From NCBI GenBank assembly GCA_947646735.1, contig CANTFK010000713.1, forward strand, positions 248,001 through 312,000: a DNA stretch of 64,000 bases, given 5' to 3'. Position numbers and translations under genes: made by a program. Below the pieces are notes generated by a model, which was not told the origin of the DNA, ran no database searches, and saw nothing but the letters and a program-made list of their open reading frames with translations. The DNA comes from Peronospora farinosa (Eukaryota; Oomycota; Peronosporomycetes; Peronosporales; Peronosporaceae). This document shows positions 30,778-41,750 of the stretch, piece after piece; positions within the stretch are counted from its first letter, which is position 1; the number at the start of each line of letters is the position of its first letter.

Positions 30778-32082
30778 ATGACAGAACCTTCCAGTGTTTT
30801 TGAAGGTGTTCCAGCTGTTGGTCATGAAGTTGAGAATCTTTCTGTTGTGTTTTCCGCTTGTAATTCGTCCTCTGGGACGAATAAACGGTCAGCTACTGAA
30901 GTGTTTGAAGGAGACAGTATCGAAGACTTAAACGACACGAAAACGACGTTAGATGACGTTTCAGTGCCTCGTGTACCCAAAAAAAGTAAATTAATTGACG
31001 AGGAGCTACCAGATGTGGACGATAATGAAGAATTTCCGATGCAAACGGAAGAAATGGACGAAAATTTGGCTCTTAGCTTGGAAAATGGGGAAAATGACTT
31101 AAATGTGGACGACGAGGCCCTTCTTTTAGCAAGTAGTAGTCATAATATTAGGGATAAAGACCGTTATGTAGCTACTGAAAAAGATGAAGAAGGATTCGCA
31201 CTTGTAAAAGAAGAAAAAGAAGAAGAAGAAGAAGAAGAAGAAGAAGAAGAAGAAGAAGAGAAGAGTGATTTTTCGACGTTGATAAACAATGAAATTGATA
31301 TTGTAGACGTTGAAGATGAAGATGAAGAAGAAGAAGCTGAAGATTATGAAGAACAATTTAGTGAAGAAGAAGAAGAAGAAAAAGCGACGATGCGAGCTGT
31401 TGCACGGGCTCAGAATCAGAAAGAAGCTCGAGACTTGTTATTGCAATTGGATGATTCGACGCGCAGTAAATTGTGTTTAACAGCAATGGAAAAATATGGA
31501 GAAGAGCTTTTTTATGGACATGAAGATGCACGAGATGCCATTTTAGTCGATGCCTGTGCTCAAGATTCAATTTTGTCGTTAATGCGAGATGCAATTCGAG
31601 TCAAGGATTTGTACTTGAGAGGATCATCAGCAGCAGCACCTTTGGAATTGGATGATGACGAGGAAGAGGAGGACGAGAACGAGGACGAAGGAGAGGGAGA
31701 AGATGAAATTGGAGGTTATGAAGATGAAGATGAAATTGGAGGTTATGAAGATGAGGAAGAAGAGGAAGAAGATGCTGACGATGAAGAGGAACAATCGACA
31801 GGTTCAATTGAAGATAACGATGATGAAGTTGTTGTCATTTCAGAGGAGGAAGAAGGGGAAAAGGCAGACATTGAAGCTTCAAGTATGATGCCACAACCAC
31901 ATTCTGCTGCCGAAACTGGCTGTGATACAGATCCGAACGATGGGTACAAAGGTGACCACAGCGAGCAGGGGATTATGGAAGGTGAATCACTAGGTAATGT
32001 AGGGGCAACAGGCGACTCAGCTTTAGAGTTGTCGATCGATGAGGAGGGGTCTTCACTGCCCAATGCAAGCAGCTACACCTAA
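30778..32082 (+). CDS. Acidic low-complexity protein of unknown function
   Basis: About 434 codons from ATG 30778; the frame is open upstream to 30625 but that leader looks like untranslated sequence. Nearly half the protein is D/E, with a pure glutamate run encoded by a GAA repeat. One segment of about 75 residues (ARAQNQKEARDLLLQLDDST through SLMRDAIRVKDLYLRG) is not low-complexity and looks like a folded helical domain. Acidic proteins of this kind are often nuclear (chromatin or ribosome biogenesis), but nothing here proves it. I do not recognise the family. The stop lies about 120 bp from the convergent phosphatase gene. Confidence 0.65.
   Translation: MTEPSSVFEGVPAVGHEVENLSVVFSACNSSSGTNKRSATEVFEGDSIEDLNDTKTTLDDVSVPRVPKKSKLIDEELPDVDDNEEFPMQTEEMDENLALSLENGENDLNVDDEALLLASSSHNIRDKDRYVATEKDEEGFALVKEEKEEEEEEEEEEEEEEKSDFSTLINNEIDIVDVEDEDEEEEAEDYEEQFSEEEEEEKATMRAVARAQNQKEARDLLLQLDDSTRSKLCLTAMEKYGEELFYGHEDARDAILVDACAQDSILSLMRDAIRVKDLYLRGSSAAAPLELDDDEEEEDENEDEGEGEDEIGGYEDEDEIGGYEDEEEEEEDADDEEEQSTGSIEDNDDEVVVISEEEEGEKADIEASSMMPQPHSAAETGCDTDPNDGYKGDHSEQGIMEGESLGNVGATGDSALELSIDEEGSSLPNASSYT
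31207..31260 (+). repeat. GAA trinucleotide repeat inside the acidic gene
   Basis: About 14 uninterrupted GAA units plus imperfect flanks, encoding a glutamate run. It is likely length-polymorphic but stays in frame. Confidence 0.9.
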
Positions 32083-32205
32083 ATCTTAACTCACTATTGC
32101 AAGACAGACAAACGACGTCGTGCGTAATTTTCATCGTGTTGCTGCTTTTCTAACTATTTTTCATACTCGTTAATACTAATATTCCCTAATAGATGACCTC
32201 GGCTT

Positions 32206-34288
32206 CTACTGCAGCAGCTCAGCTATCTTCTCCTCTTTGGTCTTGTGTTTCGTGACTCGCGATGCGATAACGGTGATGTCGTCAGGAATACCACCACCCC
32301 ACAACAAGTCGTTTTCCTTGGCAAGGCGAGCGAAGGGCGAGTCGCGTGTACGGTCAAGAGACAAGTCATAAGCTTTCTGTACAAGCTTGCGCGTCATGGT
32401 CTCAAGATCGGGTTCAGTACGCACGATCTCAAGGAGATCTTCCTCGTCGACGTTGTCAAAAAGTCCATCGGTGGCAAGAATAATAAGATCTCCTTCAAGC
32501 ACAGGCACCCGCAGTCTCATTCCATTCTCTGGGGTTTCGAAAAGTGGTTTCTCGCGCATATGTGACTGCGTTCCGCGAGCCAAGTCTTCTGCGACAGTAC
32601 TCACGAGGTCGGCACTTGCGAAACCCAATTGAAAGGGGCAATTGAAGTAGTGCAGCTGCTGTGGTGAGCGGTATGTAACATGGGCTCCCTTTCGTCTTCC
32701 TGCAGGTGTGAGATCCAGTTCGCTGTCTGTAATCTTACGCGTAAGCGAGCCGTCCAGCGTACCACGTAATCGTGCAGTCTCAAGATCCGAGGCTTTGTCG
32801 CGAATAATCAGAAACCCAGAGTCTCCCAAATTAATGCTGTGGAGTTCTCCTTGTTCAGGATCCAGCGCTAGCACACAAGCAGTCGAGCTGCCAATGATTT
32901 CATTCTGAAGCACTGTGGACCAAGCAGCGTGCAGGATTTCTGAAGGCTCAATGTCGTGATCCTTCGCGTACGACATTTGTACTGCCTGATGTGCAGCAAC
33001 CATAAGTTCTTCCGCATACCGCCGTGCACTTATCCCTTTTTCGAACCACGAGCCTACACCATCCGCAATTCCCATTGCCAGTACATCCGCCGGTCCCTGT
33101 GTGCCATGAGTTACCGTTGACACAAGATCAATGGGTCGATCTTCCGGTGCAAGAGGTGCTATATTGCCTTCTTCTTCTCCGTGAGGCACAACCCCCAAAA
33201 AGAAAGCATCTTCTCCACCTGTATCTTTTTTCTGTGGATGTGGAATTGACTTGGCGAATGAGTGCAGATAGTACGTCCAATTGTTTGGGTGGATGCTCTT
33301 GCTATCAGCAGAAACAATTGTCAGTCATGGCAACACATAAATCAATGATCGAACGATTCAAATACCTGTGAACAACAGTCTTGTCGAGAGACGTATTGGC
33401 AGGTAACCCCTTGCGTGGCAGGATAAGGTTGATGTAGTCCGACTTGGCGCTGTATCACCACAGCAACAACATAAAAGTTAATTTAACAAGATGCGACTTT
33501 TGCGTCGATCAAACTTTCTTAATCACCTTGTAGGATCAGGATTCAGCTGAGCATCATGACGATGAATTAGCGATGCAATATCTGTTAATGACACTGTGCC
33601 CATCAATTTGCTTCCTTTTATTACTGGCAGTTCCCCAACACTTGATAACGCCATCACTGCTCGACACTAAACAAAAACTCCATTACATTGTTAATTTCCA
33701 AACATTTTTTTTCTATAAAAAACTATTTTTTTACTTACATCTTCCAGTGAGTCTTCAGGCGACACAAAAAGCATTTTTCTTGCAGGTATCGCTACCTCTG
33801 ATACCTGATATCATCAAACAGCCAAATGAAAAACATAATAAACCTCAATCCATTAATAACACCTCGATAAAATCCAGATAAAATCGAGATAAAATAGCGT
33901 CTACCTTTACGTTCCAGTCCGTCCTGTTGCTAGTCGTTGACCGCATCCGTACTACCTTTTGCAATGCCAAGCGATTAGTAATCAACCCCACGACGTGATG
34001 CTTCTTGTCAACCACCACGAGCGTCGCTGAGTTCTCATTCTGTGCCAGACATTTTACAGCTTCATCTAATGGTTCATCTTCCTGGATATAATTCGTCTGT
34101 TTACTGCGAAATTGTTTGGATATTTCCAGCAAATCGGCTACAATCATCCGGGACGGAGATGGCAACGGCTTGGCACGAAGATAATGACGTAATCCAATAA
34201 GCAATGGAAAGGATGTGCAGATACCGGTGAAGCGAGATGGATGTCCATATCGACGCCAGTGACGGCCGGACATCAAGAGCCGCTCCAT
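32206..34288 (-). CDS. CBS-domain pair fused to PTC7-type PP2C phosphatase, five exons
   Basis: Exons 34288-33905, 33804-33739, 33666-33527, 33449-33366 and 33301-32206 join in frame to 589 residues. Introns are 100, 72, 77 and 64 nt with GT-AG ends. The first ATG (34288) begins a basic, R/H-rich leader (ERLLMSGRHWRRYGHPSRF), a plausible mitochondrial signal. Exons 1-3 encode two CBS motifs (VADLLEISKQF ... VVGLITNRLAL; VSEVAIPARKMLFVSPEDSL ... LMGTVSLTDIASL), which usually sense adenine nucleotides. Exon 5 is a PTC7-like PP2C: KKDTGGEDAFFLG, MGIADGVGSW, NLGDSGFLI, LATDGLFDNV and IPDDITVIA give the metal-binding aspartates. PTC7 phosphatases are mitochondrial in yeast. Regulation of the phosphatase by nucleotide binding to the CBS pair is an inference from the fusion. 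The exon junctions fall at conserved motifs, which supports a single gene. Confidence 0.85.
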
Positions 34289-34533
34289 TGATACGGTCTC
34301 AAGCAGATTTGGATAATTGGAAAATATTGTCGGATTTGGATGGATATTTTTGGATTTTTTGAAGAAATTGACCAATGAAAAAAAACAGATTTTATTTTGT
34401 GGTTGAAGCCACTAAGGATTTTTTTGCGGGATATTTGAGAAGAATTTTGAAGTTAATTTTTCTGCTTTTTTTTAACAAAAAAAGCAGAAAAGGACTCGTC
34501 ATAACGCACATTTGGCATTATCTACGCCTTGTA

Positions 34534-35666
34534 TCACGTATTTTTCTTCATCATGTCCTCATAGTATCGACGATGATCGGGGTCAAGTGTGATGGCACGT
34601 TCGTACAGCTCCACACTTTGCTTTTTTGACTTTTGCCAGCCATGAACCTCTGAAATCAAACCTATGCGGGAATGTAGATCCGCTAGTGTAATAATAACCC
34701 ACTTTGCTTCCATCTCCATTTCCATTAATTCCTCCAGCCACTGCACTTGGCTCTTGATGAATCCAACTGCATCCTCAGCAGACGACTCCACTAGTTCCAA
34801 CATAGCTGTCAAGAGCCAGCGGTAATAAAACCAAGCACTCTGGTCATCTGGCTCCGTGAATACAGCTTGCTGCACCAATCCAATTTCATCAAACAGTACA
34901 TCAGCCGTTAATGGCTTTAGAAGTGTAATGCTGCGATAATGCAGCGCTGAGTAGTTTGAAAAATTCTGCTCAATCTTCTGCGTCGTAAATGCCAGCTGAT
35001 CCTCATCTGATACTCCAGCCATCTTGCACACATGTCGACGGTAGGTCCAACAGTGAAAGTTCCGCTCATCTAAAGTTGAAAGAACAACAACAACGGTCAC
35101 TTTGACAATAACAACAACAACAAAAGTCACAACAATTTACAATAATGTACCGAGATCCAGCAATTTGTCACACAATCCAATCTCTTTCTTCAGATCTCCC
35201 AATCCACGATCAATTATCCATTTCCGCTGGAACCAAGTTGAATAGGATTTGGGGTTCCGTTGTAACGCGTCCTACTTAACAACAAAAGTGTGACAAAATA
35301 TTACTACCTTTGATTCTTCATCTAAATTTCAAAAAAATAATTTCCTCATAAATAACTTACCAAGGTAAGTTTCAGTTCTATTTTTGCCATTTTTTGCATT
35401 TCCGTCACCGAATTTTCGGATTTTTTAGCCAACGCCTCGATTATCTGGCGACGGTAGCTCCAGATTATGTGGAACTCGGGATTTAGTAGCAAGAGGTGAC
35501 TGGTCAGTGGCAATGCACTGGGCTCGTAAAGCTCCTGTTTCTTCATTAGTAACACTTTTCCTGCGACCTCGTGGTACATTCGCACCTTGGAAAGCTCCTC
35601 CTGACGCTGTTCATCCGTCTTATGTTGCTCCTTCTCGCGCTCCACACTCTTGACACGTCCATGCAT
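34534..35666 (-). CDS. Rab geranylgeranyl transferase alpha subunit, three exons
   Basis: Exons 35666-35361, 35271-35151 and 35069-34534 give 320 residues, near yeast Bet4 (327) and lacking the Ig and leucine-rich parts of animal proteins. The N-terminus has the usual HGR-K start; prenyltransferase-alpha repeats follow: [59 protein letters not shown] and [13 protein letters not shown]. With the beta subunit and Rab escort protein it attaches geranylgeranyl groups to Rab GTPases for membrane traffic. Introns are 89 and 81 nt. The splice joins restore the repeat pattern exactly ([12 protein letters not shown]), so I trust the model. Confidence 0.92.
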
Positions 35667-36063
35667 GGTATCGGATATTTACTGAGATATTTTGACTGGG
35701 ATGACACTCGAACGGGGGAAAACCTCGATGACGAACACTTGTGCCCATGATTACACTAAATTTTACGAACACAATTACAGGCTATTTTGCTACTTTTTAG
35801 CTTTATCGTTTAAGACAAAATACTCATATTCCTGGCCTTTTTTACTTTTCAACTAAAAGTCGGAGCTTATCGAAGTACGTCTTTTCTTTGCAGCAATCAT
35901 GCCAATATGTCCTCTCTCTTGTACACTATATCATACTGTACGACCTTACAGAGCGTCCATGCGAACGGCTCTTTTTTCCTTTTAATAGTTATAACTAGCG
36001 TCCACAATCCTCCACTTTGGTATTTTTATTCTCTCGACTTACTTCCATACCGTCTTCTTGTCC

Positions 36064-37971
36064 ATGGTGACTTCCGAGACAATATGGGTGCGTAGTGCTT
36101 CAGTCAATTTGGCTTGGATGTACACGTATTGTCTTGCTCTTTTCTTTTCTTGTAGTATGACAATGTTAGCTGCTTATCATATGCGTCAATTAGGAGGTGA
36201 TCTCTTTCGTTCGACTGTGCGTTTTGTGATTGCCATGTTTCTCTTTTGCAGTACATTACATGCATTTGCAACGGGTGTACTCTACGCTTACTTAGCTCAT
36301 GCTATTAATGGAGTCGTCGTTCATATTCACGATACAAAGTCCAAGTCTCATTTGACTCAATCTGAAATTATCTTAGGACAATTGCTTCATATTGACAATG
36401 AGAGTGACGGTGGAGAAGCTGCATACATTACTAAACTGACGCAGAATGATGTACCCTTGACTACGGCATTGGAAGCGCTTTTACTGGTTGAGGATTTGTT
36501 CTTTATCTTGAGTGCCTATTGGATTTTTTTACTATCAAGAGAACTGTTTAAACTTGCGATGCGGACATTGGATCGAGGTGAACAGAGTGAAAAAGCAACA
36601 ATTTTGAAATACGTGTCACGAGGATGGCTCATTGTTGGATTATTTGTTGGAACACGAGTAGTAATTGTCATTGTGCAACATGGATACAATCGGACTTACA
36701 AGTATTTCAGTTTCATGGAGTTGGGAGGCCTGCTGTTCTCGATATTTTACACTACAGGAGCTCTGGTGGTCTTGCGATTTTCGGGTCGGAAACATGAACA
36801 TATTCATGGTGTAGTGATGGCATCACCGCTGTATCGAAGATTGAAGCTGTTGATGATTGTGTGTGCCATTTTCACGCTGCCGTACTGCTTTTTGCAGGTA
36901 GGACTACTGTGTATGCCACAGGATCAGGTGGATGCTATCCCGGACTTTTTGGTTGGTATTGTAACGATGCTGTACTATTTGTTTGGTGCAGCTCAAGCAC
37001 TTGTAATGGGCGGAAGTCAACAGTGCTGCATCAGGATGTTATCACCGATTATCTCGACTCAAGTGAGGAACTCGCCAGAATGGGCCAATCTCCGTGCGAA
37101 TCGAAGACTAGATTCGTACGCGATATACGAGACGACAGCCCCACCGGACAAACCAGTATTTGTGAACACGGACATTGAAGGTTCGAGTGCACTGTGGGCA
37201 CAAAAGGCACCGGAGCCCATCCTTGACACAGCACAAGACCTTCACGACGACTTGTTGCGCTCGTTATTGCCAAAGTACAATGGATATGAAATTACGACAG
37301 CAGGAGATGCGTTCCAGTTAGCTTTCCATCGAATTCCGGATGCTGTCAACTATTGCTTGGAGGTCCAGCTAGAGCTATTACAGGTGAGGTGGCCATCAAA
37401 GCTTGAAGGACTGGTGCCATCCGTCAAAACTGAAGTTGCGCTTGGCCTCAAGCCTCAACTTTTATTTCGTGGAATTCGTGTACGTATGGGTATTCACGAC
37501 ACTAATGTGTCCGAAGAAGGCAATTTAATCATGCAAACGCACCGTGTAACAGGCAAAGCACTTTACATTGGGGCCTCGGAGTATATCGGTCGTGAAATTG
37601 GCGACGTAGGTTTTGGTGGACAGATCATTATCTCCAGACGTGTGGCTGCGTGGCTACAGACGAATGACAATGCCTCGAGAATAACGACACCGATTCGACT
37701 AGACTACTATGGCATGCAACCAATTCATCAACTTGATATTGACATTGAGCTGTATGAAATTACGCCCAAGGTCCTGAAAATGCGACGTAAAATTTTCCGG
37801 AGGCGGATGGCGAGCAACATTAGTGATGAAAGTGCTTTTGGTACGGACACAGATGACCCACCTCTGGAAGATTGTTGTTTTGATGTAGAATACACGTGCC
37901 AACGGACACCGACAAGTCGATTTCGAGAGAAGATGCCGACTGTGATTTGGCAGACAATAGGTGATAGATAG
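36064..37971 (+). CDS. Membrane protein with class III nucleotide cyclase domain
   Basis: 635 residues, single exon; ATG 36064 is the first ATG of the open frame. The N-terminal half (about residues 15-330) has about six hydrophobic segments, with a polar loop of about 60 residues after the third. The C-terminal half is a class III adenylyl/guanylyl cyclase domain: VNTDIEGSSALW carries the first metal aspartate (D370) and ITTAGDAFQLAF the second (D415), followed by RVRMGIHD, an insert, and GGQIIISRRVA. Both metal-binding aspartates are present, so it may make cAMP or cGMP. Class III cyclases act as dimers; only one catalytic domain is encoded, so a homodimer is likely. Substrate choice cannot be read with confidence. 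Confidence 0.82.
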   Translation: MVTSETIWVRSASVNLAWMYTYCLALFFSCSMTMLAAYHMRQLGGDLFRSTVRFVIAMFLFCSTLHAFATGVLYAYLAHAINGVVVHIHDTKSKSHLTQSEIILGQLLHIDNESDGGEAAYITKLTQNDVPLTTALEALLLVEDLFFILSAYWIFLLSRELFKLAMRTLDRGEQSEKATILKYVSRGWLIVGLFVGTRVVIVIVQHGYNRTYKYFSFMELGGLLFSIFYTTGALVVLRFSGRKHEHIHGVVMASPLYRRLKLLMIVCAIFTLPYCFLQVGLLCMPQDQVDAIPDFLVGIVTMLYYLFGAAQALVMGGSQQCCIRMLSPIISTQVRNSPEWANLRANRRLDSYAIYETTAPPDKPVFVNTDIEGSSALWAQKAPEPILDTAQDLHDDLLRSLLPKYNGYEITTAGDAFQLAFHRIPDAVNYCLEVQLELLQVRWPSKLEGLVPSVKTEVALGLKPQLLFRGIRVRMGIHDTNVSEEGNLIMQTHRVTGKALYIGASEYIGREIGDVGFGGQIIISRRVAAWLQTNDNASRITTPIRLDYYGMQPIHQLDIDIELYEITPKVLKMRRKIFRRRMASNISDESAFGTDTDDPPLEDCCFDVEYTCQRTPTSRFREKMPTVIWQTIGDR

Positions 37972-38433
37972 ATAGAGAGGCATCAACTGGTTTATTCGTA
38001 CGCCTTATTCAGCAAACAGCTGCAAAGGTTTTGCACTTGCGTTCAATATTTGATTGAACGTGCGTACAACAAATTTGTTGTACGCACAGTATTTTTTGTG
38101 ATTTGGTTTCGACTTGTCTTCGCCTCGTCTGCTTTCAGCTCAAAATCTAATATTAAGTAACACTATATTTGCCTGTCATCGCAAATTTTATATAAAATAT
38201 AGAAGTGATTATGTGTAGTAATGCTGTCTCAAAGTAATATGTTGCTTCAGCTAATACTACTACTACTACTACTACTACTGACTCTAGCTAATACTACTCA
38301 CTAGAAAAAGACGCTTTTTTTCCTTGTCTCTTTTCATCCAATCATATCATTAGTATATTTTCCTCCATCTGTCATTATTAATCATTTTCTAAATAGCTGT
38401 GAAAACAGTGTCTCGTCTCATTAGTAATAGTAT
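37972..38433. other. Spacer with ACT repeat, upstream of the metal transporter
   Basis: Holds a (TAC)n microsatellite at 38255-38279 and, at 38382-38389, a tcattttc string followed by aaat, similar to the oomycete initiator element, about 45 bp before the next ATG. A 16-bp near-palindrome, gtacaacaaatttgttgtac, lies near 38065. Confidence 0.45.
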
Positions 38434-39688
38434 ATGGGAATTACTGAGCACTCTACCGAGACAACAAATGCATTGGGAAAAGCTTCACTTATTCAATTGA
38501 TAGTAACAGGAATGCTATTTGGTCTTATTCACGTTTTAACAGGTCCTGACCATTTGAGTGCCTTGGCGACATTGTCCGCCGGTTCTTCGTGGCGTTCATT
38601 TGCACTTGGAATACGATGGGGTTGTGGTCATAGTATTGGATTGATTGTAATGGCTATTATCTTTATTGCATTGGATGGAAAATTGGATTTTTCGGTCTTG
38701 AATATTGTTACGGATGTGCTTGTGGGGGTCTTTATGATTGCATTGGGGATCTATGGAGTACATGAAGGTGTGAAAAAATCTAGACAGAGTCAAAGACGAG
38801 GAGGTTCACGAAGAAAAAGAAAAAATGAAAAGGATACGAAGAAAACTAATGGGGTGCAGGAGGAAAGTAAAGATAATGACGTAGTAGAGATGGAGACGAA
38901 AGTGGAAACGGACACGGACTCGGTTGTAATACCCAGTCAGACGTTGCTGAAAGAAGACGCGACGAGATCGAACGACGAGATCTCAGTGACTTTTAGTGAT
39001 GAGGACATGATGATGCCAAGAAGGTTGGAGGATATGAAGAATGTAAAGACAATTGATGATGATGTTGAGAACGATGCAATTGTCGTTGATGTGAAAATGT
39101 CACTAAAACAACCTTCAGGTAAAGCAGACACAGATACTAGTCCATGTGGGAGTGTAGTGGCGCTGGAGGAACTATTGTCGTATCGTAATCAATCTAGCGA
39201 TGAAACGGATTCCGAGATGGAAGGAGCGAAACGAGGCACTGGACCCATGTGCTGCGGCTTGAAACTACCGACGATCGACTTTCAGAACGCGCAGACGCAA
39301 AAGGTATTGGTGTTGGCTGATGATCTTTTTTGTAGACTAATACATTGTTTTAACTTTCTGTTGTGTCATGTTTTCTTAGTGCACTGCGTTGGTAGTAGGA
39401 ATCATTCATGGAATTGCAGGACCAGGTGGTATTCTCGGTGTATTGCCTGCAGTGGGGCTGCATAATACGATCAAGTCGTTCACATACTTGGGTTCTTTTT
39501 GTTTGACATCTATTCTCGCGATGGGTGGCTTTGCCGCTGGGTACGGTGAAGCAACAGGTCGGCTTGGTGAACGTTCGGAGCTGCTGGCTTTCCGTATATC
39601 TATCTTCTCGTCCATGCTCTCAGTAATTGTGGGTATTTTGTGGCTAGTCTTAGCTGCCATTGGCAAGCTTCAGGAAATTTTTGGGTAA
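38434..39688 (+). CDS. UreH/NicO-type (nickel-cobalt family) membrane transporter, two exons
   Basis: Exons 38434-39303 and 39380-39688 (76-nt intron) give 392 residues. The first membrane segments carry LIHVLTGPDHLSALATLSAG and GIRWGCGHSIGL, the HxxxxPDH-type and second histidine motifs of the NiCoT/UreH-like family. A charged cytosolic loop of about 150 residues (K/R/D/E-rich) follows, then the second half with GIIHGIAGPGGILGVLPAVGL and three to four membrane segments. These proteins move Ni, Co or related divalent metals; the actual ion is not readable. The splice restores frame exactly before TALVVGIIHG. Two symmetric halves with a long loop fit the family. Confidence 0.82.
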
Positions 39689-39912
39689 AAAGCCATATAA
39701 TGAAGGTAATGCTAAAGCGAGCATCATTTGAAAGAAAAGTTTCATACATGTCGTTGTGCCGCGTAACGTCATCATTACAGCTTTCTCTGCTTCTATACAG
39801 ACCGTTAGGCAGTCATCACATGAGACCTCACTCTTCCAACCCCAGCCATGTGTTGACTTCAACACAGAAAAGTCTTCTTTGTAAGATATCTCGTTGTCTT
39901 TCTTCCTCCTGT

Positions 39913-40433
39913 CTATTCCTTAACAGGTTTCTCCGTGACGGGTGCGATCTCTTGAGCAGCAAGTTCTTCCTGCTTCTTGTCCTCCATCTCCTTATTCACC
40001 ACCTTGTTCACGTTCTTGTCCCCATCAACAGTGTCCTCCTTCTTGTCTTCGTCTGTCTTGGCTGTAAACAATACAATTCTTAGCTCTCGCTCTTTTTTTT
40101 TTTGAAAAAATGTCGCAACTTCCGAGTCCACCTACACTTTTCATCCTTATTCTTCCAATAATTGTCCATGTCACTGTCCAGTTTCTTGGCTGCATGTTCC
40201 TCGGATTTTCCCCAATAACTGTCCATCTCAGCGTCCAATTCCTCAGCAGTTTTCGACTTGGGCTTGTCGCCACCTCGACGACTGTGTCGGCCGCCCTTCG
40301 CTCGTCCCTTGGATTCGCCACCTCCACCCCCTCCACGACGACGGCTACGACCTTCACGTGCTCCCTCGTAGGGTGTTGCACGGTTTCTCCCACCGTTGCC
40401 GTTACTGCTGCGTCCTCCACGTCCACGAACCAT
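39913..40433 (-). CDS. RGG protein with FoP-duplication-type C-terminus, two exons
   Basis: Exons 40433-40136 and 40061-39913 (74-nt intron; donor chosen because it keeps frame into KTDEDKKED) give 148 residues. The N-terminal half is rich in RG/RGG and RRGGG, typical of arginine-methylated RNA-binding proteins. Then KTAEELDAEMDSYWGK is followed by AAKKLDSDMDNYWKNK, two copies of the motif seen at the C-terminus of Friend-of-PRMT1 (CHTOP) and ALY/REF, which contacts the mRNA export helicase. The tail is acidic/basic low complexity. No RRM is present. A role in mRNA export or chromatin is likely from the motif but not proved. Confidence 0.7.
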
Positions 40434-40705
40434 TACTAACTATCACGTAGATATGCTTCGATACAAAATTGCAGTGTAAAAAGCAGGACGGATAACCCCA
40501 GATTCCCTCGAACTGTCGCTTCATTCATTTTGACGGGGTTTACTGTAATATTTTATTTCAGCATCTTTTGACAATGTACACGTAATCAGACCAAGTAGCG
40601 AGAAAAGAGCCAGACTTTGGTCCTCAAGCGTCGCCAGGGCATCACGACCATCATTCCTTCAAACTTCAACAACCTGTCACCATATTCTCATTTACCGACC
40701 ACCAG

Positions 40706-41323
40706 ATGCCGAGGAAACTGCGTCATTGCGTCACCAAACAGGAGCCCATGATGACGCGCAGCTCAACCAGAGCCAGCACTGCATTAAAACCCATCGCTCC
40801 CAAGCCACGCGAACAAATGCCTGTCTTCGCTACGATCCTTACGAGCAAAGATACGACCTTAGAGAAGGCAAAACGTTCGGTAAGAATTGCATCATTGCCG
40901 TCTATTGCTCCAACGATATCTCCGTCAATAAAAGAAACGCGACCTAAGCATCGGAAACGTGAAGCTATTGAGCTCCCGTTTGGTCTTGCAGCTGCAGAAT
41001 TAAGTGGCAAAGAGGTGAAGCGACTAAAGAATCGCATTGCAGCCACTCGACTGCGTCAGCGGTCGCAGCAGGATGTGCGATCTCTACAAGAACAACTCAA
41101 GTATTACAAGACACGATGTGAGTTCTTAGACATTGTAGTGTCTGGCTGCGGTATTTGTGCTAGTCTCGGCGCTATGCATGTTAGAGAATTTGAATTGATC
41201 CCGGCGGAAACGAAAACAATCAAGATCGAGCCTGAGCTTGCGCTTGAGATCGAGGATGATGGAGAATTGCCAGTACTCACTGAAGCTGAGTGTGTTGTGC
41301 TTGACAGCGTTCTGCGTTATTGA
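40706..41323 (+). CDS. bZIP transcription factor
   Basis: 205 codons, ATG 40706. A basic region lies at about residues 100-125: EVKRLKNRIAATRLRQRSQQ, matching N-x2-A-A-x3-R of bZIP DNA-contact helices, followed by a short zipper (VRSLQEQLKYYKTRCEFLD). The residue normally Cys/Ser before the invariant Arg is Leu here. The C-terminal part is acidic (PELALEIEDDGELP) and could activate transcription. Oomycetes have many bZIPs with unusual contact residues. The target genes are unknown. Divergently arranged with the FoP-motif gene, about 270 bp apart. Confidence 0.82.
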   Translation: MPRKLRHCVTKQEPMMTRSSTRASTALKPIAPKPREQMPVFATILTSKDTTLEKAKRSVRIASLPSIAPTISPSIKETRPKHRKREAIELPFGLAAAELSGKEVKRLKNRIAATRLRQRSQQDVRSLQEQLKYYKTRCEFLDIVVSGCGICASLGAMHVREFELIPAETKTIKIEPELALEIEDDGELPVLTEAECVVLDSVLRY

Positions 41324-41750
41324 CCGTCGTGGTAACAATGTAACTTTGTGGTCGGTCTGCTCATTCGAGCTGCCACGTGATTGGGTCTCTTCTGACGACA
41401 GAGACATCATCACGAAGGGATACTAAACCCATTAAAAACGGTCCGTATCTTCAAATCAGCGTGAGATTACCATTCACTTTTGAGCTGAAGGTATCTGTCA
41501 TTGCTTCATGGCAATTCCTATTAGTATAAACACCTCGTAAACGTGTCGAGGAATTTAGGTAAAGGTTGCTGGTTATGTGTGAAGTTATTCTATGCACGAG
41601 TTGTGACAATGCCGATCGCTCTCATACAGCTACAGTCCGCACAATGACGTCCCGGGGATGCGTTCGCCTGCAGAAAACCCCCACAACAACACAAGAGATC
41701 GTTATTCTTAAGCACGTACTTGCATCTAAAGCACAGCACGAGCAATGCAA
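41324..41750. other. Convergent spacer between bZIP and STIMATE-family genes
   Basis: About 430 bp with no gene. Open frames seen here on the plus strand run into the antisense of the next gene and are not supported. Confidence 0.5.

Noticed and set aside
31126..31356. Phenylalanine-rich minus-strand frame
   Set aside because: It is the antisense of the GAA/GAT-rich acidic gene.
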